From an uncultured Clostridia bacterium (GTDB taxonomy: Bacteria; Bacillota; Clostridia; TANB77; CAG-465), in contig CAKPAG010000003.1 of NCBI GenBank assembly GCA_934132895.1, positions 1 through 64,000 on the forward strand: a stretch of 64,000 nucleotides of DNA, given 5' to 3'. Below are positions 44,435-53,683 of this stretch, piece after piece. The position numbers were made by a program, and so were the translations under genes. Below the pieces are notes generated by a model. That model worked only from the letters and a program-made list of their open reading frames with translations. It did not search any database and was not told the origin of the DNA. Within the stretch, counting starts at the first letter, position 1; each line of letters starts with the position of its first letter.

Positions 44435-44849
44435 TACTTTATCAGGAATATTAACATATGTTGCAATTGTATTCGTTATAGTTATAATTAATATATTACT
44501 TTGTATCCCTATAAAAAGCATAGAAAAAAATTCTGCAAATTTAAAAGTTAATTTTGAAAATACCATTAAGCAAAGTCAGGTAAGTCAAGAAGTTAAAAAT
44601 TCATATAATGAATATTTGGAAAGTATGAAAAATGAATATTCGTTACTTGGAAGAAATTATACAAATATGGTAGTAGCATTGCTTGCAGTTGTAAGCTTAG
44701 GGTTGGTAGTATTTGGACTTGTATACAGAGTAAATTCAAATAGAAATAAAGGAATATATAACGCAGTAATTCTTGCAGGTATAACTACTATATTTTATTT
44801 AATGTACTTTGCTGTTAATTTTTCTAATACTTTTGAAAAATTATTTTAA
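44421..44849 (+). CDS. Small two- or three-span membrane protein
   Basis: 142 aa from ATG 44421 (AGGAGTGA upstream). Spans at about residues 8-28, 75-95 and 108-130, with a helical loop between the first two (KSIEKNSANLKVNFENTIKQSQ). No family recognised. Coupled to rsmA by overlap. Confidence 0.55.
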   Translation: MKKNSTLSGILTYVAIVFVIVIINILLCIPIKSIEKNSANLKVNFENTIKQSQVSQEVKNSYNEYLESMKNEYSLLGRNYTNMVVALLAVVSLGLVVFGLVYRVNSNRNKGIYNAVILAGITTIFYLMYFAVNFSNTFEKLF

Positions 44850-44941
44850 AATTTAAATGTATATAAATAAATTACGTAATAAATGTTATTTTATTAAATA
44901 ATTACTTGCAAAACTAAAATATGTAGTGTATAATATAATTA

Positions 44942-45027
44942 CACCAGACGATAGAAAACTTATGAACCTTGTCAGATCCGGAAGGAAGCAGCAATAAGTA
45001 GGAATTTCTATGTGTTTGGTGCCTTTT
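44942..45027 (+). ncRNA. ffs: Bacterial SRP RNA (small, 4.5S-like)
   Basis: Contains the conserved SRP hairpin tip, CTTGTCAGATCCGGAAGG followed by AAGCAGCAATAAG, with flanking arms CACCAGAC and GTTTGGTG closing the long helix, and a T run as terminator. About 81 nt plus tail. Partner of Ffh in co-translational targeting. Its position directly before dnaX is conserved in Firmicutes. Confidence 0.93.
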
Positions 45028-45044
45028 TGTATGAGGTGATAATT

Positions 45045-46637
45045 TTGGCATATATAGCATTGTATAGAAAATATAGACCAACAACATTTGATAATATTTT
45101 AGGGCAAGAAAATGTTACTAAAATTTTAAAAAATCAAATAAAACAAAAAAAAATTTCACATGCATATCTTTTTAGCGGGACTAGAGGAACAGGAAAAACT
45201 AGTGCAGCTAAGGTATTTGCAAGAGCAATAAACTGTTTAAATCCTAAGGACGGGGAGCCTTGCAATGAATGTGAAGTATGTAAAAGTATATTAGAAGGTA
45301 ACACATCCGATGTTGTAGAAATGGACGCAGCTTCAAACAATAGTGTAGAAAACATTAGACAAATAAGGCAAGAAGTAGCCTATGCAACAATTGATGTAAA
45401 ATATAGGGTATATATAATTGATGAAGTTCATATGCTTACTACAAGTGCGTTTAATGCACTTCTTAAGACACTTGAAGAACCACCTGAAAATGTTGTATTT
45501 ATATTAGCAACAACAGAACAACATAAAATACCTGTAACTATACTTTCAAGATGTTTAAGATTTGAATTTAATAGGATATCAACTGAATATATAATTGAAA
45601 GACTAAAATACGTTTTAGAAAAAGAAAATATTGCGTATGATGAGGATGCTTTAGAATATATAGCTAAACTTGCTGATGGTGGAATGCGTGATGCATTAAG
45701 TATTTTAGATAGATGTATATCAGAAATGAAAGATAAACTTAATGTTCAAGATATACAGAAAATAGTCGGAACAATAGATAAGGAAATAATATCAAATATT
45801 ACAGATGCAATAATAAACTACGATGGTGTAAAAGCAAATGAAAATATTGACTTAGTTATAAAAAAAGGAAAAGATTTAAGACAACTTGTTTATGAATTAG
45901 ATGAAGAATTTTTAGATAGATTAATTAAAGAAAAAGATAATAATCAAAGAAAAAGATTTTCAACAATAATTGATAGGCTTTCAAAATTAGATAGTGATTT
46001 AAGACAGAGTCCAAGACCTGCAATTGTATTAAAATCGGCTATAATTGAACTTTGTATGCCAGTTAATATAACTGAAGATGAAAATGCTGGAAGCTCATCA
46101 GTTGATGCTAATTTGCTAAATACTATAAATATGCTTTCATCAAAAATTTCTAGTTTAGAATCAGAACTTTCAAATATTAAGAGTGGAATGAGTAAAGTAA
46201 ATATAAGAGCAGTAAATGAAAAAAGAGAAAATAAAGAAAGTGTTTTAGCTAAACCTAAAGAAGGAATTACATCTCAAGTTTCAAAAGAAGAAAAGAAGAT
46301 GAATAATCTACCAGACATTGCTATTTCTAAGTTTAATGAAATTGATGAATTTAAGAAAAAAATAGTAGAACATGGAAAATTAAAATTATATTCAGCACTT
46401 GCTGGTGCAAATATATACATATCAGAAGAATTTGTATTAGTTATTACAAATAATTCATTTGCATACAATATATTAAAATCAAATGAGAATTTAGATATAC
46501 TTGCAAATCTTTTAGCATCAGACTATGGAATTAATAAAAATATTAGGGTTGAATTAAAAGAAGAACATGAGGATGATATTTCTAAAATTGAAAAATTATT
46601 TGAGGAAAATAATGTAAATTATACTGAAATTGATTGA
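45045..46637 (+). CDS. dnaX: DNA polymerase III subunit gamma/tau
   Basis: 530 aa from TTG 45045, chosen because GAGGTGA precedes it and it gives the family start A-Y-I-A-L-Y-R-K-Y-R-P. An in-frame GTG at 45012 lies inside the SRP RNA and is unlikely. Walker A F-S-G-T-R-G-T-G-K-T, zinc module C-x8-C-x2-C-x2-C (C-L-N-P...C-N-E-C-E-V-C), Walker B Y-I-I-D-E-V-H-M, SRC motif L-S-R-C. Clamp-loader ATPase. The same L-F-S-G-x-x-G-x-G-K sequence here is uninterrupted (AGC GGG), unlike in holB. Confidence 0.95.
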   Translation: MAYIALYRKYRPTTFDNILGQENVTKILKNQIKQKKISHAYLFSGTRGTGKTSAAKVFARAINCLNPKDGEPCNECEVCKSILEGNTSDVVEMDAASNNSVENIRQIRQEVAYATIDVKYRVYIIDEVHMLTTSAFNALLKTLEEPPENVVFILATTEQHKIPVTILSRCLRFEFNRISTEYIIERLKYVLEKENIAYDEDALEYIAKLADGGMRDALSILDRCISEMKDKLNVQDIQKIVGTIDKEIISNITDAIINYDGVKANENIDLVIKKGKDLRQLVYELDEEFLDRLIKEKDNNQRKRFSTIIDRLSKLDSDLRQSPRPAIVLKSAIIELCMPVNITEDENAGSSSVDANLLNTINMLSSKISSLESELSNIKSGMSKVNIRAVNEKRENKESVLAKPKEGITSQVSKEEKKMNNLPDIAISKFNEIDEFKKKIVEHGKLKLYSALAGANIYISEEFVLVITNNSFAYNILKSNENLDILANLLASDYGINKNIRVELKEEHEDDISKIEKLFEENNVNYTEID

Positions 46638-46691
46638 AATATAAAATAAATTATAATATAATAGGTGTGATTAAAAGAAAGGATGATATTA

Positions 46692-47024
46692 ATGGCAAAA
46701 TTTGGAGGTTTCCCAGGCGGAGGAATGGGAAATATGCAAAACATATTAAAACAAGCACAAAAAATGCAAAAAGAAATGGAAGATAAACAAAGCAAGGTTT
46801 CAGAGATGGAAATTGAAACTTCAGCAGGTGGCGGAGCAGTTAAAGTAAAAGCTACTGGTGGTAAAGTTATAAAAGAAATAGTTATACAAAAAGATGTTGT
46901 TGATCCAGATGATGTAGAAATGTTACAAGACTTAGTTTTAACAGCAGTAAATGAAGCCTTAAATAAAGCAGATTCTTTAATGCAATCTGAACTTGGTAGC
47001 TTTAATGTACCAGGATTATTTTAG
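46692..47024 (+). CDS. YbaB/EbfC nucleoid-associated protein
   Basis: 110 aa from ATG 46692. Gly-rich N-terminus (KFGGFPGGGMGNMQNILKQAQKMQKEM), then the family core V-S-E-M-E-I-E-T-S-A-G-G-G-A-V-K-V-K-A-T-G and D-V-E-M-L-Q-D-L-V-L-T-A-V-N-E-A. DNA-binding dimer. Conserved dnaX-ybaB-recR order. Confidence 0.93.
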   Translation: MAKFGGFPGGGMGNMQNILKQAQKMQKEMEDKQSKVSEMEIETSAGGGAVKVKATGGKVIKEIVIQKDVVDPDDVEMLQDLVLTAVNEALNKADSLMQSELGSFNVPGLF

Positions 47025-47033
47025 AGGATAAAT

Positions 47034-47627
47034 ATGTATTCTGAAACTATAAATAAACTAATTAACGAGTTTGAAAAGTTACCTGGTATAGGTCATAAAT
47101 CAGCAGTTAGGCTTGCTTTTTATATTTTAGAATCTCCTATGGATGTAGCTCAGAATATGGCAAACACTTTAGTGGATGCAAAAAATAAAATAAAATTTTG
47201 CTCTGTTTGCTATAACATTACTGAAAATGATCCTTGCGACATTTGTTCTAATAAAAAAAGAGATGGAAGTGTAATCTGTGTAGTTGAAAATGTTAAAGAT
47301 GTAGTGGCTATGGAAAAAACTCATGAATACAAAGGACTGTATCATGTTTTACATGGTTCCATTTCTCCTATGAACAATATAACAGCTGGAGATATAAAAA
47401 TAAAAGAATTGTTGGAAAGATTAAAAGATGATGAAATAAAAGAAGTAATACTGGCTACTAATCCTACAATAGAAGGAGAAGCAACAGCTATGTATATTTC
47501 TAGACTTATAAAACCACTTGGAATATCTGTTACAAGAATTGCACATGGTATACCAGTAGGTGGAGATTTAGAGTATACTGATGAAATAACTTTAATAAAA
47601 GCATTAGAAGGAAGAAGAGAAATGTAA
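47034..47627 (+). CDS. recR: Recombination protein RecR
   Basis: 197 aa. Helix-hairpin-helix L-P-G-I-G-H-K-S-A-V-R, zinc finger C-S-V-C-Y-N...C-D-I-C, Toprim V-V-E-N-V-K-D-V and A-T-N-P-T-I-E-G-E-A-T. Loads RecA at gaps with RecF/RecO. Third gene of the dnaX operon, terminator follows. Confidence 0.95.
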   Translation: MYSETINKLINEFEKLPGIGHKSAVRLAFYILESPMDVAQNMANTLVDAKNKIKFCSVCYNITENDPCDICSNKKRDGSVICVVENVKDVVAMEKTHEYKGLYHVLHGSISPMNNITAGDIKIKELLERLKDDEIKEVILATNPTIEGEATAMYISRLIKPLGISVTRIAHGIPVGGDLEYTDEITLIKALEGRREM

Positions 47628-47664
47628 AAGAAGTGGAGTATTATTATAGTACTTCACTTTTTTA
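47628..47664 (+). terminator. Terminator after recR
   Basis: AAGTGGAGTA pairs with TACTTCACTT, followed by T. Confidence 0.75.
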
Positions 47665-47685
47665 GCTATTAAGGGAGTGATAAAG

Positions 47686-48453
47686 ATGAAAATAGGATTT
47701 TTTGACTCTGGAATTGGTGGAGCAACTATTTTTAAAGAGGCAATAAAAAGATTTCCTGCAAATTATTATTACTTTGCAGATACTCTTAATATGCCTTATG
47801 GAACAAAGGAAAAAGAAGAGGTTAAAAAATTTGCTTTTAAAGCAAGTGAAAAGCTTATACAAAAAGGCTGTAAAATTATAGTAGTTGCTTGCAATACTGC
47901 TACAAGTGCTGCAATTTCTGATTTAAGAAGAGAGTATAAAGATATAATATTTATAGGGACAGAGCCAGGAATAAAACCAGCTATAGATAATTGTAAAGAT
48001 AAAAAAGTAATAGTTACTGGAACTACTATTACTGTAAATGGAGAAAAGTTGAAAAAGCTTATTGATAGACTTAATGCTAAAGAAAAAGTAGAGCTTTTGG
48101 CATTAGATAAGCTTGTTAAATTTGCTGAAAATATTAATACAGATAATAATGAGGTAGTAAGTTATATAAAAGATGAATTTAAAAAATATGATTTGAAAGA
48201 CTATTCTTCAGTTGTATTAGGTTGTACACACTTTCCGATTTATAAAGAGATTTTCGAAGAAGTATTGCCTAAAAATATTAAAATCATTGATAGTTGTGAA
48301 GGAGTGGTAAATAATCTCATAACAAAAGCAAAAAGTCTTGATTTTGAAAATAAAGAAAGTTTAAAAATAAACTTAATTTTAAGCAAATATGATAATGAGT
48401 TTATATCTAATTTTAAAAAAATAATAAAAATAGATAACGTTAATGTTATCTAA
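47686..48453 (+). CDS. murI: Glutamate racemase
   Basis: 255 aa from ATG 47686 (AAGGGAG upstream; GTG 47677 overlaps that site). F-F-D-S-G-I-G-G near the start, V-A-C-N-T-A-T-S with the first catalytic Cys, and L-G-C-T-H-F-P with the second. Makes D-glutamate for peptidoglycan in the cytoplasm. Monocistronic. Confidence 0.93.
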   Translation: MKIGFFDSGIGGATIFKEAIKRFPANYYYFADTLNMPYGTKEKEEVKKFAFKASEKLIQKGCKIIVVACNTATSAAISDLRREYKDIIFIGTEPGIKPAIDNCKDKKVIVTGTTITVNGEKLKKLIDRLNAKEKVELLALDKLVKFAENINTDNNEVVSYIKDEFKKYDLKDYSSVVLGCTHFPIYKEIFEEVLPKNIKIIDSCEGVVNNLITKAKSLDFENKESLKINLILSKYDNEFISNFKKIIKIDNVNVI

Positions 48454-48580
48454 ATATATCATCTATATTACAATGGTTACAAATAAATTACAAAAAAATT
48501 AAAAATATTTCAAAAAAATATAGCCAAAAAAAAAGATACATGATATAATGTTTGTATCGTGAAATAATGAGGTGTTATGT

Positions 48581-49279
48581 ATGAATGATAAGAAAATCTT
48601 AATAGTTGATGATGAAAAACCAATAGTTGATATATTAAAATTTAATCTTGAAAAAGAGGGATTTCAAACTGTATCAGCATATGATGGTGAAGAGGCTATA
48701 AATTTAGCTTTATCTATAAAACCTGACTTAATACTTCTTGATTTAATGCTACCAAAAGTAGATGGACTAAATGTATGTAAAGAATTAAGGAAGAGTTTAA
48801 TTTGTCCAATAATAATGCTTACGGCAAAAGAAGAGGTAGTAGATAAAATTATTGGATTAGAGCTTGGTGCAGATGACTATATGACTAAACCTTTTAGTGT
48901 AAGAGAAGTAATTGCAAGAGTAAAAGCAAATCTTAGAAAACATACTTTACCTGAAGAAAAGAATGAAAAAAATGAAAAAAGTAAAATAAAAATCAAAGAT
49001 ATGGTAGTAGATCAAGAAAGATATATAGCAATAATAGGTGACAGAAATATTGATCTTACTATAAAAGAATTTGAACTTTTAAAAATGCTTTCTAGTGCAC
49101 CAAACCAAGTATTTACTAGAGAACAAATTTTAAAAGGTGTATGGGGTTATGATTTTTATGGAGATGCTAGAACAGTTGATGTAACTGTTAGACGTCTAAG
49201 AGAAAAGATAGAAAAAAATTCAGCTGATCCACAATATGTACAAACAAAAAGAGGAATGGGATATTACGTATCAGACTAA
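48581..49279 (+). CDS. OmpR/PhoB-type response regulator (WalR-like)
   Basis: 232 aa from ATG 48581 with GAGGTG upstream. Receiver: I-L-I-V-D-D-E-K, phospho-Asp in L-I-L-L-D-L-M-L-P, M-L-T-A-K-E, T-K-P-F. Winged helix: F-E-L-L-K-M-L, G-D-A-R-T-V-D-V-T-V-R-R-L-R-E-K-I-E, G-M-G-Y-Y-V. The partner kinase lies 68 bp downstream. WalR-like by sequence, but the usual wal accessory genes are absent, so PhoP-like is equally possible. Confidence 0.88.
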   Translation: MNDKKILIVDDEKPIVDILKFNLEKEGFQTVSAYDGEEAINLALSIKPDLILLDLMLPKVDGLNVCKELRKSLICPIIMLTAKEEVVDKIIGLELGADDYMTKPFSVREVIARVKANLRKHTLPEEKNEKNEKSKIKIKDMVVDQERYIAIIGDRNIDLTIKEFELLKMLSSAPNQVFTREQILKGVWGYDFYGDARTVDVTVRRLREKIEKNSADPQYVQTKRGMGYYVSD

Positions 49280-49347
49280 AAATTGATAATAAAAATATAT
49301 ATTTATTTATATTATTTAATTCTTTAAAAGAAAGGAAATAATATAGT

Positions 49348-50733
49348 ATGAAAAAGTCAATCAAAAAAAGTATATGTTTATTAAATATAGGATTAGTAGT
49401 TATAGTATTTATAACTACTTTAATTCTATATAACAATAATATAATAACAGCCAATTTTTTATCAGTGCCTAATCTAATTGTTATTATTGCCTTTGTATTA
49501 GTGGCTACTGTTTTATCTACAATTGTATCAAATATGATTACTTTTCCTTTGAAAAAAATGGAAAAGGGAATGAAGAGCGTGTCTGCTGGTAAATTTGTAG
49601 ATATAAGGCATTTAAAAGATTATACAAATTTTTATGAGTTACAAGATCTTGCGGATTCATATACTGCAATGATGGAGCTTATAAAGAAAAATAGTTTTGA
49701 TCTTAATAGTCAACAAAGTAAAACTGAAATAATACTTGAGCATATGGCAGATGGTGTAGTAGCCTTTTCTATATCAAGGCAAGTGGTTCATATGAATAAA
49801 TCTGCTATGAGGCTTTTAGAAATTGATAAAACGCAAGATACATTTGAAAAAATAACTAAAAAACTAAAAATAGATCTAGATTTCGACAAAGTAATGTATC
49901 TTCCCAACTATAAAAGTATAGAAACCAAAATAACAATACATGATAATAATTTGAATATTGTATTTGTACCATTTTTTAGTGATAAGCTAACACCAATGGG
50001 TGTTATAATGGTAGTAAGAAATATAACAGAAAGTGTAAGGCTTGATAATATGAGAAAGGAATTTGTAGCTAACGTTTCTCATGAATTAAAAACACCGCTT
50101 ACATCTATAAAAGGATACTCAGAAACTATAATGAATGGTGACTTAACTTATCAAGAAATAGCTAGATTTTCTAAAGTTATTAATCAAGAAGCAAATAGAA
50201 TGGATAGATTGGTGGCAGATTTACTACAGCTTTCTCGTTTTGATTATAAAAAAGTAAGTTGGAAAAAAATGATGTTTTCTATTGTAGACTTAGCTCAAGG
50301 GGTTTGCGAGAAGATGAAGTATGCTGCAAAGGAAAAAAATCATAAATTAGAGTGTATTGTTACAGTAGAACCTCCTAATGTATATGCAGATAGAGATGCT
50401 ATAGAACAAGTCATTATGAATATTGTAAGCAACAGTATAAAATATACACCTGAAGGTGGAACAATTAATGTTTATGTTGGTTCAATAAATAATAATGTAT
50501 ATATTAAAGTAATTGATAATGGAATAGGAATACCTGAACAAGACTTAAATAGAATATTTGAAAGATTCTATAGAGTAGATAAAGCTCGTTCAAGAAAAAT
50601 GGGTGGAACAGGTCTAGGACTTTCAATAGTAAAAGAAATAATAGATGGTAATGATGGAACTATAAATATAAAAAGTGAAGTAAATAAAGGAACAGAAGTT
50701 ATTATTACTTTACCAACTAAGTTAAAATCTTAA
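49348..50733 (+). CDS. Membrane sensor histidine kinase
   Basis: 461 aa. Two N-terminal membrane spans close together (about 10-28 and 36-60), HAMP (FPLKKMEKGMKSVSAGKF), PAS (ILEHMADGVVAFSISRQVVHMN), HisKA V-S-H-E-L-K-T-P-L, HATPase N-I-V-S-N-S-I-K-Y-T-P, D-N-G-I-G-I-P and G-T-G-L-G-L-S-I-V. The extracellular sensor is nearly absent, so the signal is probably within the membrane or cytoplasmic. Partner of the regulator upstream. Confidence 0.9.
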   Translation: MKKSIKKSICLLNIGLVVIVFITTLILYNNNIITANFLSVPNLIVIIAFVLVATVLSTIVSNMITFPLKKMEKGMKSVSAGKFVDIRHLKDYTNFYELQDLADSYTAMMELIKKNSFDLNSQQSKTEIILEHMADGVVAFSISRQVVHMNKSAMRLLEIDKTQDTFEKITKKLKIDLDFDKVMYLPNYKSIETKITIHDNNLNIVFVPFFSDKLTPMGVIMVVRNITESVRLDNMRKEFVANVSHELKTPLTSIKGYSETIMNGDLTYQEIARFSKVINQEANRMDRLVADLLQLSRFDYKKVSWKKMMFSIVDLAQGVCEKMKYAAKEKNHKLECIVTVEPPNVYADRDAIEQVIMNIVSNSIKYTPEGGTINVYVGSINNNVYIKVIDNGIGIPEQDLNRIFERFYRVDKARSRKMGGTGLGLSIVKEIIDGNDGTINIKSEVNKGTEVIITLPTKLKS

Positions 50734-50756
50734 TATGAAAAGAAAGGAATTTATAA

Positions 50757-51524
50757 ATGAAATATTTTGATACTCATGCACATTATAACGATGAAGCATA
50801 TAAGGATGATTTAACAGAAGTTTTAGCAAAATGTAAAAACGCGGGCGTTGATAGAATTATTAATGTGGGATATAACAAAGAATCCTCACTTAAATCTATA
50901 GAATTCTCGAACAAATATGAAAACTTTTATGCAGCGATAGGTGTTCATCCGCATGATGTAGATAACGATACTGCGCAAGATATATATGATATGTATGATA
51001 AAAATAATAAAAAGATTGTGGCAATAGGAGAAATTGGATTTGATTATGCTTTTGTAAAAGATAATAAAGAAAAACAAAAAAAGCTATTCATGGAACAAAT
51101 AGAACTTGCAAATACACTAAAACTTCCAATATCAATTCATTCAAGAGATGCATCATTAGATACATATAACACTTTAAAAGAGAAAAAGCCTGAGTATGGA
51201 ACACTATTTCATTGCTTTCAACCTAGTGATGATTTAGTAAGATTAGTACTTGAAAATAATTATTTTGTTGCGTTTGGAGGAAATATTACTTTTAAAAGAA
51301 ATGCAACATTTAAAAGGTATATTGATATGATACCTATAAATCAAATTGTTATTGAAACTGATTGTCCATATCTTACACCAGAACCTTTTAGAGGGACAAG
51401 AAATGATTCTTCACATTTAAGTTTAGTGTGTAAAAAGCTTGCTGAATACAAAGAGATGGAAGAAGAAGAGGTTTCAAAAATTGTGTATGACAATTCATTA
51501 AAATTCTTTAAAATAACACCTTAA
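50757..51524 (+). CDS. TatD family deoxyribonuclease
   Basis: 255 aa. D-T-H-A-H metal motif at residues 5-9 (Y-F-D-T-H-A-H-Y), G-E-I-G-F-D-Y, S-I-H-S-R, H-C-F, and E-T-D-C-P-Y-L-T-P. Metal-dependent hydrolase. Follows the kinase gene by 23 bp. Terminator after. Confidence 0.92.
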   Translation: MKYFDTHAHYNDEAYKDDLTEVLAKCKNAGVDRIINVGYNKESSLKSIEFSNKYENFYAAIGVHPHDVDNDTAQDIYDMYDKNNKKIVAIGEIGFDYAFVKDNKEKQKKLFMEQIELANTLKLPISIHSRDASLDTYNTLKEKKPEYGTLFHCFQPSDDLVRLVLENNYFVAFGGNITFKRNATFKRYIDMIPINQIVIETDCPYLTPEPFRGTRNDSSHLSLVCKKLAEYKEMEEEEVSKIVYDNSLKFFKITP

Positions 51525-51550
51525 ATCTAAGATTTTAAGGTGCTATTTTT
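51517..51550. terminator. Bidirectional terminator tatD / XRE gene
   Basis: CACCTTAAATC pairs with GATTTTAAGGTG; T run on the plus strand. It overlaps both gene ends. Confidence 0.65.
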
Positions 51551-51875
51551 CGAAGTTTGTTGTAATTTCTCTTATAACTTTATTAATTACAGCTAATTGT
51601 TTATCAGTGTAATATACTTCCTCCTGCTCGTATACTACATTGTCTAGAGATTCTGCAAACATGTAATCTAAGCTTATTTTTAAAGTATTTGATAATGCAA
51701 TTAGTTTATTTAAGCTTGGAAGTTTAATGCCTCTTTCAATATCTCCTAAAAAGTTTTGTGAAACATCAATTTTTTCTGCAAGTTCAAATTGAGTTAATCC
51801 TAAATCTTCTCTTGCAATTTTAATTTTTCTTCCAAAGGCTCTATTGTTTATACATTTACTACTAGTTCTGCCCAT
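51543..51875 (-). CDS. XRE-family helix-turn-helix regulator
   Basis: 110 aa. HTH at about residues 14-70: G-R-K-I-K-I-A-R-E-D-L-G-L-T-Q-F-E-L-A-E-K-I-D-V-S-Q-N-F-L-G-D-I-E-R-G. C-terminal helical tail of 40 residues. Resembles Clostridium SinR-like regulators. Target unknown. Confidence 0.85.
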   Translation of the reverse strand: MGRTSSKCINNRAFGRKIKIAREDLGLTQFELAEKIDVSQNFLGDIERGIKLPSLNKLIALSNTLKISLDYMFAESLDNVVYEQEEVYYTDKQLAVINKVIREITTNFEK

Positions 51876-52043
51876 AATTTCACCCCGTATATACTATATA
51901 CTAAAAACGACCATAAATAAACAATTAGAGTGTGTTCAAAATAACACAAAACAAGTAAATTGAGAGCTATTTTAATAAATATTTGTAAAAGTATTGCTTT
52001 TTTAAAAAATAAATGGTATAATAATTTCTGTATTAATATTGAG

Positions 52044-52119
52044 CGGGGTGTAGCTCAGTTAGTAGAGCGCGTGGTTTGGGACCATGAGGTCGCAGGTGCG
52101 AGCCCTGTCACTCCGACCA
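52044..52119 (+). tRNA. tRNA-Pro (anticodon UGG), unusual elbow
   Basis: 76 nt including encoded CCA. Acceptor CGGGGTG/CACTCCG, anticodon stem CGTGG/CCATG with loop TTTGGGA (anticodon TGG). The D loop reads AGTTAGTA, where the usual G18 is A, and the T loop reads TGCGAGC, where the usual U55 is G. All other arms are canonical. The gene lies alone in a 349-bp gap. Confidence 0.88.
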
Positions 52120-52224
52120 TATATATAGGAAGTCCAACCTTAAATAGGGACAATAAGACTTGGATAAACTTCCGAGTCTTTTATTAATATAGAATAATAA
52201 AGTTTTATATGAGAAGGTGATATA

Positions 52225-52905
52225 ATGAAAGTATTAGATTTTTTATTGGCTAATAAGGAATATTTGCAAGATTTTATAACAAGAAGTACATATAATTCAA
52301 ACGCTATAGAAGGAAGTACTTTAACTTATGCAGAAACATATGCAATTTTGTACAATGATAATAGCTTTAAAATAAAGGAAAAAGAGCCAAGGGAAATATA
52401 TGAAGCTATTAATCATAGAGATGCTTTGGAAAATATATTTGAACATTTAGCAGAGAAAAATGAATTTGATGAGAGATTTATTAAAAAGATAAATAAGACA
52501 ATAAATAAAAATATATTAGAAATAGAAGGTTATAGAACAGTACAAGTATTTATTAGAGGTAGTGAACATATTCCTCCAGCACCTGAAAAAATTCCAAATT
52601 TAATGAATTATTATATATACAATTATAACAATGACACTGAGGAAATTTTCTTAAAAATAGCTAGATATCATATAGAATTTGAAAAGATACATCCTTTTGA
52701 AGATGGTAATGGTAGAACTGGAAGATTACTTTTAAACTATGAGCTATTGAAAAATGATATTTTCCCTATAGTTATAGCAAAAGAAGATAGAATAAAGTAT
52801 TTTGAATTTTTAAGAAACAATGATGTATTGGGACTTTCTAAATGGTTTGAAGAATTATCAAATAGTGAAAAATTAAGAATGGAAAAGTTTGGATATAGAA
52901 TTTAG
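52225..52905 (+). CDS. Fic family protein
   Basis: 226 aa. Fic core H-P-F-E-D-G-N-G-R-T-G-R at 156-167, fully matching the catalytic motif, and an N-terminal inhibition helix motif S-N-A-I-E-G (25-30), so it is self-inhibited (class II-like). Transfers AMP or another group to a target protein. Preceded by GAGAAGGTGA. No adjacent antitoxin gene is needed given the internal motif. Confidence 0.88.
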   Translation: MKVLDFLLANKEYLQDFITRSTYNSNAIEGSTLTYAETYAILYNDNSFKIKEKEPREIYEAINHRDALENIFEHLAEKNEFDERFIKKINKTINKNILEIEGYRTVQVFIRGSEHIPPAPEKIPNLMNYYIYNYNNDTEEIFLKIARYHIEFEKIHPFEDGNGRTGRLLLNYELLKNDIFPIVIAKEDRIKYFEFLRNNDVLGLSKWFEELSNSEKLRMEKFGYRI

Positions 52906-53008
52906 ATATTAATAGCTATATCAAAGAAATTAAAAATAGTTATTATAAACATGGTTAGTAAATAGTAATCTCTGTAAAGCTTTTAAAGTAGGCTTAAGCT
53001 TTGTAGCC

Positions 53009-53079
53009 AAAAAACTCCTTTCGTGATATATTGTTTATACATTTTGACATGTGTAAATAATAAAATGAAAGGAGTTTTT
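53009..53079 (+). repeat. Long imperfect palindrome
   Basis: AAAAACTCCTTTC (to 53022) and GAAAGGAGTTTTT (53067-53079) are perfect inverted copies of 13 bp, and the enclosed sequence also folds (TTGTTTATACAT with ATGTGTAAATAA). The 3' arm contains a ribosome-site-like GAAAGGAG followed by a 7-codon ORF (53084-53107). It lies in a 664-bp gap, 52906-53569, with no solid gene. A second hairpin, CACACTGAA/TTCAGTGTG, lies at about 53298-53328. Confidence 0.5.
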
Positions 53080-53159
53080 AATCATGAATAACATATTAAA
53101 AGTATAATCAATAAAATATTAGAAGTAAATATACACATCATACTATAAACGAGAAAACC

Positions 53160-53300
53160 AGCATATTCATTAGCTTATTTTATAGGCATATTTTTATTTA
53201 TTTCAATAAAAATAATTTTAGCGTCTTTAAATTCTTTAGTTGTTATTACATTATTTTTTTGTTTACAAAATTTACTATTTTTTCATAATTTTACCCTCAC
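53160..53300 (-). pseudogene. Possible remnant of an AbiEi-type antitoxin start
   Basis: On the minus strand two frames joined across an A run read N-Y-E-K-I-V-N-F-V-N-K-K then N-N-V-I-T-T-K-E-F-K-D-A-K-I, like the N-terminal winged helix of AbiEi-family antitoxins, after which the reading frame is lost. The frame change is at the A run, not at a CGG. Weak evidence. Confidence 0.25.
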
Positions 53301-53569
53301 ACTGAAATTATATCGTTTTTTCAGTGTGTAAGTCAACAAAAATCAAATAATATTGCAAAAATTTTAATCTTTTACTTTCTTTATAACACAGGGAAAATCA
53401 ATTTTTAAAATAAGATAGAAATTACCAAGAAATAATTTTTATTTTTAGGTAATTAAGTTTTTTAAAAAACTTAAAAAATATTGACATATATAAATACGAA
53501 GCGTATAATTTTATTAATAATTAAACATTTAATACAAAAAATATTTTAATATATTAATCGGAGGAGATA

Positions 53570-53683
53570 ATGAATAAGTGTAGTTTATGTGGTAGAAAAA
53601 TTAGTTCAAATAGTAATCATTTTGGCCTAAATTGTTTAAAAAAATCTCGTAAATTATTGAATATTAAGGATGTGTTATTGTGA
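53570..53683 (+). CDS. 37-aa zinc-ribbon-like protein
   Basis: GGAGGAG before ATG 53570. Sequence has C-S-L-C-G-R-K near the start and a later C in F-G-L-N-C-L, a small metal-binding ribbon. Its stop overlaps the next start (GTGA), so the two are coupled. Confidence 0.5.
   Translation: MNKCSLCGRKISSNSNHFGLNCLKKSRKLLNIKDVLL

Noticed and set aside
45012..45044. Earlier GTG start for dnaX
   Set aside because: It lies inside the SRP RNA and adds residues absent from DnaX; TTG 45045 has the ribosome site and the family N-terminus.
51960..52187. 75-codon ORF across the tRNA-Pro gene
   Set aside because: The tRNA lies wholly inside it; no ribosome site and no plausible protein.
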